From Tritrichomonas musculus (lineage: Eukaryota; Parabasalia; Tritrichomonadida; Tritrichomonadidae), in assembly GCA_039105265.1 (NCBI GenBank), contig JAPFFF010000003.1, forward strand, positions 3,844,001-3,908,000: DNA of 64,000 nt, given 5' to 3'. How positions within the stretch are numbered: position 1 is the first letter of the stretch; the number at the start of each line of letters is the position of its first letter. Under the pieces are notes generated by a model, which made no database searches, had not been told where the DNA came from, and was given only the letters and a program-made list of their open reading frames with translations. This document shows positions 59,262 to 64,000 of this stretch, one piece after another. The position numbers were made by a program, and so were the translations under genes.

Positions 59262-61028
59262 ATGAATGATGGAAAATCTTATGATAAAAAAGAGCGTCAT
59301 TTGTCATTAGATGAAGTACAATATTTTGAAAGAGCGATGGATACATTTGCTGAAATTAAGACATCACAAGAAGCAGCTGATTTTTTTCAAACCATAAATG
59401 ACGAATTAAAAAATAAAGAAATTTTAATTGCAAAGCATAAAACATGTTCTCGATTTTTAGATGAATATATAAAACAGTGTCCAAACGAATCTCTTGAAAG
59501 ACTATTTCGAGTTTTTTCAACTCATTTCGAAGATTTATCTAGAGATAGATTTGCATCCCATAACGTCGAAAATTTAATTAATCAAGCCCTTCAAAGACTT
59601 GAATCAGGTGACCAGGATACATCATTTATTGAACTTTTAACAAGCTTTGTGAGTGAGCTAACGCCTTGCGCAGCAAATTTAGCAGATGATCCATCGGGAA
59701 CCCACGTCATTAGATGCATTTTTAATTCAATGTCAAAACTACAAAATGAAAAGTTAACAACAAAAATTGATAAGCTCGCAAGGAAAATAATACAATCTTT
59801 TGTTCAAGATAAATCACGTATACAGTCCACGTATTTAAGCGCAACAGTTCAATGCATATCATCACTTGACCAAGAAAAATATGGGAAACTATTGAAATAT
59901 TTACTTAATTCCGTTCCTTTAAAATTTGAAAATTTGAGTGATAAATTTTCATCAAGGTTAATAGAATCACTCATAGAAAACATGGGAAAAAGTGCAACAA
60001 CTGCCATTTACGAACAAACTTTTGCAAACAAAGAAAATCTACCTACTGGCAGTCTTGGATTTGCTGTTGACTGTGCGTTCGATCAAAATGCTAATTTTGT
60101 ACTTCAAAAATGGCTAGAAAATTGCAGAGATCCTGAACAATTAATGACTGTTATCAAGCAACTTATGAAAAGAGTTGAATCACTTTTAAGCAGGAGACCT
60201 CAAGTTATTGTTTCTCTCTCAGTTGGAATTGTATCAACCAATTATAAATTACAAAAAGAATTTTACGATATTTTATCTAAACAATCGAATGATGGTGTAT
60301 CAAATGAAAACTTTGTTGAACATTATTACAGATTTAGACCACCAAACGGTTCAAAAATTCTTCAAAATATATGCTATTTTGACAAGAAAATTTGCTCGGA
60401 ACTTGCAGGCGAAGTATTAAAACTCGGCGGCGAAAAACTTGCTGATGTAGCAGCAGATAAGGCAGGATCATATTTTGTTTCAGATTTCATAAGATCAGAT
60501 AATATTGATCTGAAGATTCGTAAAAAAATTATACGAAGACTCTTCCCAAAGATAGGATTCTTGTCAACTAATCAGTATGGCCGACATGTCGTCGATAATG
60601 CATTTAATATAGCAGATCTTCAACTTAAAAAAGAAATTTGTGATAACATCGTTAAAGCTGCTAAGGGGGATGGATCTTCATCAAATATGGCAGCTTTTAA
60701 AGAAGAAGCAAGGACAATTTGGAGGAATTTACGTTTAGATCAGTTTATGTCAAAAATAGATCTTTGGGAAAAGGATACGGAAAATATAATGAAAAGACAG
60801 CAAGCAATGAACGAAATTATCAATGATGAATCAATTCCAGATGTGAAACCCCTTGCTCCAAAGATCTTGAATGTTCAAGAAGAAATCAAAAACATTATTC
60901 AATCACCAGAAGCTAAGCAAGCAGCTGAAGAAGTTGAACAAATTGGATCTCTCCACAAAAGAAGAAAGAAACACCGACATCAACGAAATGATGATGATAC
61001 AAATGAACAGACACCAAATGATAACTAA
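59262..61028 (+). CDS. NOP9-like Pumilio-repeat nucleolar protein
   Basis: The protein (588 aa from the ATG at 59262) is built of divergent Pumilio repeats. Recognisable units include SFVSELTPCAANLADDPSGT with HVIRCIF, FAVDCAFDQNANFVLQKWLE, DVAADKAGSYFVSDFI and GFLSTNQYGRHVVDNAFNIA. The order and the FKEEARTIWRNLRLDQFMSK segment after the last repeat match Nop9, an RNA-binding factor for 18S rRNA maturation. The tail is Lys/Arg/His-rich (KRRKKHRHQR), suiting a nucleolar signal. Classical PUF proteins have eight regular repeats; this one is longer and less regular, favouring NOP9. Confidence 0.8.
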   Translation: MNDGKSYDKKERHLSLDEVQYFERAMDTFAEIKTSQEAADFFQTINDELKNKEILIAKHKTCSRFLDEYIKQCPNESLERLFRVFSTHFEDLSRDRFASHNVENLINQALQRLESGDQDTSFIELLTSFVSELTPCAANLADDPSGTHVIRCIFNSMSKLQNEKLTTKIDKLARKIIQSFVQDKSRIQSTYLSATVQCISSLDQEKYGKLLKYLLNSVPLKFENLSDKFSSRLIESLIENMGKSATTAIYEQTFANKENLPTGSLGFAVDCAFDQNANFVLQKWLENCRDPEQLMTVIKQLMKRVESLLSRRPQVIVSLSVGIVSTNYKLQKEFYDILSKQSNDGVSNENFVEHYYRFRPPNGSKILQNICYFDKKICSELAGEVLKLGGEKLADVAADKAGSYFVSDFIRSDNIDLKIRKKIIRRLFPKIGFLSTNQYGRHVVDNAFNIADLQLKKEICDNIVKAAKGDGSSSNMAAFKEEARTIWRNLRLDQFMSKIDLWEKDTENIMKRQQAMNEIINDESIPDVKPLAPKILNVQEEIKNIIQSPEAKQAAEEVEQIGSLHKRRKKHRHQRNDDDTNEQTPNDN

Positions 61029-61497
61029 GAGTACAACATCAAAAAAGATTTTTATATTCATTATTATTGTATATTTCTTTCTTATAACTATATCTATATA
61101 TTAATTTAAAAATAATTTGTTAAATATTTTTGATATTTTCTTTTGCCATATCTGGTCCAGTTCTTTTCTTTTTTATATGAGCACAACACTGAGAAAAAAG
61201 AATTTATTCCCATCATTATAATTATGTTAATTAGAATGAATTTTTTTTTATTTTAATTAAGAGATAATTAATATCTATACAATTTTTATAATATTGTTGT
61301 TTATTCGAGGTATCAAATAATCACTATCGAATAGGTAAAATTTTATTTGAGCGGTTACTCATTTTGAAATAAATAATAAACGACAACATAAACAAACAAA
61401 TATGTATGGAAAAAGTTTTTATGAAAATCCAACTCTGAGAAAAAAGTAACGGATTTTCTTAACAAATCAGAATTATTAAAACGAGAAACTTCTTTTT
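61029..61497. other. intergenic region upstream of the dynein gene
   Basis: AT-rich. GGAAAAAGTTTTTATG and TCTGAGAAAAAAGTAAC lie at about 61408-61450 before the dynein start. Confidence 0.4.
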
Positions 61498-64000
61498 ATG
61501 TCAGAGCAACAAACCGAATCAGTAGAACAACCAGATGCGTCTGCTCCACCAGCTGAAGAACCAACTTCTCAGCCACAAGCTACAGATGCACCTGAAAATT
61601 CGACAACAAATGGAGAAAATACATCAACAACTCCACCTCCCACCGATAATCAACAACCAACCTCTCCAGAGGGAGAAGAAGCAAAGGAAGAGCCTCCAAA
61701 GGAGGAAGCTCCAGCTGCAGAAGCAAAACCAGAAAAACAACCGAAAACAAACAAAAAAGATGACGCTAATCAACCACAAAACGAATTACCACAAGCTGTT
61801 GCTTGGTTTAATGCGAGAATTTCTTTACCTGGATATTCAGAATCCTTATGGACAGGAATTCATGATCAAACTGTTTTTGATTTCTTAACATTACCAGACT
61901 CTTATCGATTATTCGCTACATTGCAAAATGGACAATTAGTACTTTCATCAATACCTCCACCAGTTGATACTCGTGAAGTTGTATATTTTTTGAGAAGGAA
62001 TCAAAACAAGCCTGATTTTTCAAATTTAACCAATTGTGTTCAATGGGGTCAGATTCATGGCAGAGCTGTTAATACATTATTAACTGCTCTTGAAGGTTTC
62101 ATGATGCCTCTTTTCGTTAAATCCGATTATTTGCATGACTCAATTCGTTCAGATTTAATGCCAGGAATGAATAAATTTTTAGGTTTTATTACCGAAACAG
62201 CAAACTCATTTTATGGACAAACTGTTTTATATGTACCACAAGAAGATTTAAGCGATGTTCAAGCATGCTCTCAAAATAGAGCTCTTGTTCAACGTCTTGA
62301 ATCTATTGTTATTCAATGGACTTCTCAATTAAAGACTCAAATTCCATGTAAATTTGATTCAATTGGTCCTCTTGCTGAAATTGAATATTGGAACTTCCGC
62401 AACAAAACAGCACAATCGCTTAAACAACAAATCGAAAGCAAAGCTGTTCGACAAGTTGTATTAGTTCTCGAAGCTGTCAAATCTCGCTACTTGGCTGACT
62501 TCAAAACTCATTATGATAAAATGAAAGAAGAATGCACGATGGCTCAATCAATTATTCGCCATCTTCAAGTTTTAATTGAACCATGCAACCAACTTAGCAA
62601 TGGTGAAGTTTCAGAATGTAATGATTTACTTCGAAAAATCCTTTTTGCAATTCGTTTTATTTGGGAGAGATGCCCATATTATCAAGACGAGAACCATCTT
62701 TCAGCACTCTTGAAGAAAGTTAGTGATCTCGTGATGCATTTTATTACCTCAAAAATTAATTTGAAGAATGTTTTTTCACTTGAAGGCGACGTTAGCAATG
62801 GTCTTGAAATATTGACAATTGCTGTTACCGTTGGATCTAGTTGGAATAAAACATACGAAGTTGCAATGCGTGCTGTCCAAGCCAAAAATCCAGAAGCTTG
62901 GAAATTTGATCATACAGAACTTTTTGCCAACTTTGATGCTTTTATTTCTCGATGTGGTGATTTGAAAGAAATTTGCCAAAATACAATTCAATTTACAAGG
63001 AAACGAGGAACTGATATTGTACCAATTCCAATTTTCCCAGGATCTCTTGGATCGTCAATATCAGGCTCTCTTCAAGAAATTCAAGATTCATATGTTGAAG
63101 TTCTTCAAAAATTAGAATCTGTTGATTGCGATGTTTTTGATGTTTCAGACAACAGATGGCACAACAAATTTAATGAATATTGTGAGTCCTGCGCAAATCT
63201 AGAATCACTCCTTCTAAACGCAATACAAACCCAATTCGAAGCTGCTCGAACTCCATCACTTGCTTTACAACTTCTTGAAATTTTTGAATCTCTCGCAGTT
63301 CGTGATGGCGTTAAACACCTTGTATCAAACAAATGTGGTGAGTTATGGAAACTTTTTGAACAGGAAGTTATTGCTGTTCGTAGAGAGTTTGAAAATCTTA
63401 AAACAAATCCACCTCTTCCACCTCATCAACCAATTCATGCAGGAACATTAATTTGGGCCAAATCTCTCTTATATAGAATTCAAGAACCATTTGAACAAAT
63501 TGAAGCCGCAAATTCATGGCTTCCAGCTTATGCTTACAAGAACGAAATTATCAAATCATCTCGAGGAATTATTCAATCAATTCAAGACTTTATTAAAGGA
63601 ACCTTCAATGATTTCCATAGGAACTTACTTGATAAAATTAGAACTTTATTGAACAAACCAATTTTAATGAAAGCAACAAGCACTTCTTTACGATGCAACA
63701 TGGATCCTTCTCTTGTTGTTGCAACAGAAGAAGCTACCAATTTCCAGCGTCTTGATTACGAAATCTCAAAAGTTGCAATTGAATTGACAGGATTAAGAGA
63801 AAGAAACAGACAACTTTCAGAAGCAGTTTTACTTGTTGTTCGTGATTACAACGCAATGTATGATTGCTTAAAACCAGAAGAACTTCAATTATTCCATGAT
63901 CACTTCGTTAATGTTGAACAAAGAATCAAAGATGCATTAACACCAAAAGACGTTTGGTCCAATCCATCCGTTGTTAATACATTTGTCAATAATAATGTTA
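61498..64000 (+). CDS. dynein heavy chain, N-terminal tail (gene runs off the window)
   Basis: The frame from ATG 61498 stays open to the window end, 834 codons. Residues 1-105 are an acidic, Pro/Glu/Gln-rich extension (MSEQQTESVEQ onward). From about residue 105 it is the helical DHC_N1 tail that binds intermediate chains and neighbouring heavy chains: IEYWNFRNKTAQSLKQQIES is the hallmark, followed by RHLQVLIEPCNQL, FIWERCPYYQ and ISRCGDLKEICQNTIQFTRK. The motor (AAA+) region must lie beyond the window, as full heavy chains have more than 4000 residues. The tail resembles axonemal outer-arm chains more than cytoplasmic dynein, consistent with a flagellate. Confidence 0.9.
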   Translation, partial: MSEQQTESVEQPDASAPPAEEPTSQPQATDAPENSTTNGENTSTTPPPTDNQQPTSPEGEEAKEEPPKEEAPAAEAKPEKQPKTNKKDDANQPQNELPQAVAWFNARISLPGYSESLWTGIHDQTVFDFLTLPDSYRLFATLQNGQLVLSSIPPPVDTREVVYFLRRNQNKPDFSNLTNCVQWGQIHGRAVNTLLTALEGFMMPLFVKSDYLHDSIRSDLMPGMNKFLGFITETANSFYGQTVLYVPQEDLSDVQACSQNRALVQRLESIVIQWTSQLKTQIPCKFDSIGPLAEIEYWNFRNKTAQSLKQQIESKAVRQVVLVLEAVKSRYLADFKTHYDKMKEECTMAQSIIRHLQVLIEPCNQLSNGEVSECNDLLRKILFAIRFIWERCPYYQDENHLSALLKKVSDLVMHFITSKINLKNVFSLEGDVSNGLEILTIAVTVGSSWNKTYEVAMRAVQAKNPEAWKFDHTELFANFDAFISRCGDLKEICQNTIQFTRKRGTDIVPIPIFPGSLGSSISGSLQEIQDSYVEVLQKLESVDCDVFDVSDNRWHNKFNEYCESCANLESLLLNAIQTQFEAARTPSLALQLLEIFESLAVRDGVKHLVSNKCGELWKLFEQEVIAVRREFENLKTNPPLPPHQPIHAGTLIWAKSLLYRIQEPFEQIEAANSWLPAYAYKNEIIKSSRGIIQSIQDFIKGTFNDFHRNLLDKIRTLLNKPILMKATSTSLRCNMDPSLVVATEEATNFQRLDYEISKVAIELTGLRERNRQLSEAVLLVVRDYNAMYDCLKPEELQLFHDHFVNVEQRIKDALTPKDVWSNPSVVNTFVNNNV

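Noticed and set aside
1-64000. CRISPR arrays, tRNA and rRNA genes
   Set aside because: No spacer-repeat pattern with unique spacers, no cloverleaf-like GC-rich 70-90-nt block and no rRNA-like conserved stretch was seen by eye; a covariance-model scan was not possible here.

Overview
The window is AT-rich eukaryotic DNA with the standard genetic code. Protein genes are almost intronless and closely packed, and the stretches between gene blocks are full of DNA transposons. I infer a parabasalid flagellate, probably a Tritrichomonas-like trichomonad. The evidence is: one 26-nt spliceosomal intron with a CTAAT...CAG 3' end in a Rab gene; an iron-type superoxide dismutase; a Sel1-repeat giant; a dynein heavy chain; and many Tc1/mariner-like, Merlin-like and TIR elements. 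Species cannot be fixed from the sequence alone.

Layout. (1) 1-10.7 kb is repeat and transposon territory: a 16-bp satellite that may be the 3' end of a repeat gene, a purine-rich minisatellite, a broken DDE transposase, and three non-coding elements with terminal inverted repeats (TIRs) at 4.05-5.99, 6.37-7.29 and 9.30-10.16 kb. (2) 10.7-40.9 kb is a gene-rich block: Sel1 protein, a coiled-coil unknown, PDI, ARMH1-like armadillo protein, BET bromodomain protein, Rab GTPase, AP-3 delta, sphingomyelinase-like phosphodiesterase, RRM/RD-repeat protein, Patched/Dispatched-like transporter, Fe-SOD, an unknown, a membrane protein joining a dehydrogenase-like part to a glycosyltransferase-like part, and a C2/glutamine-repeat protein. 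(3) 41-58.8 kb is mobile DNA again: an unidentified decayed coding stretch, a Merlin remnant, a 4.57-kb Tc1/mariner-type element that has swallowed three smaller elements, a foldback element with 248-bp arms, an apparently complete Tc1-like element, and two more TIR elements. One host gene (ARL2BP/BART) stands alone in it, bracketed by inverted repeats. (4) 58.9-64 kb returns to genes: a small unknown, a NOP9-like Pumilio protein and the N-terminal tail of a dynein heavy chain that runs off the window.

The host genes do not form one pathway. They cover membrane traffic (Rab, AP-3 delta, C2 protein), ER folding (PDI), lipid metabolism or transport (sphingomyelinase-like, RND/SSD protein), chromatin and RNA (BET, RRM, NOP9), oxygen defence (SOD) and the cilium or flagellum (dynein, ARL2BP, ARMH1-like). 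Several open frames begin upstream at TTG or GTG; I used the first ATG because this is a eukaryote.

The points most worth a second look are the 26-nt intron, the ARL2BP gene inside inverted repeats with a 14-bp direct repeat, the 248-bp-arm foldback, the nested transposon at 45.5-50.1 kb, and a 475-bp element whose only open frame starts inside its own TIR. No tRNA, rRNA or CRISPR was recognised.
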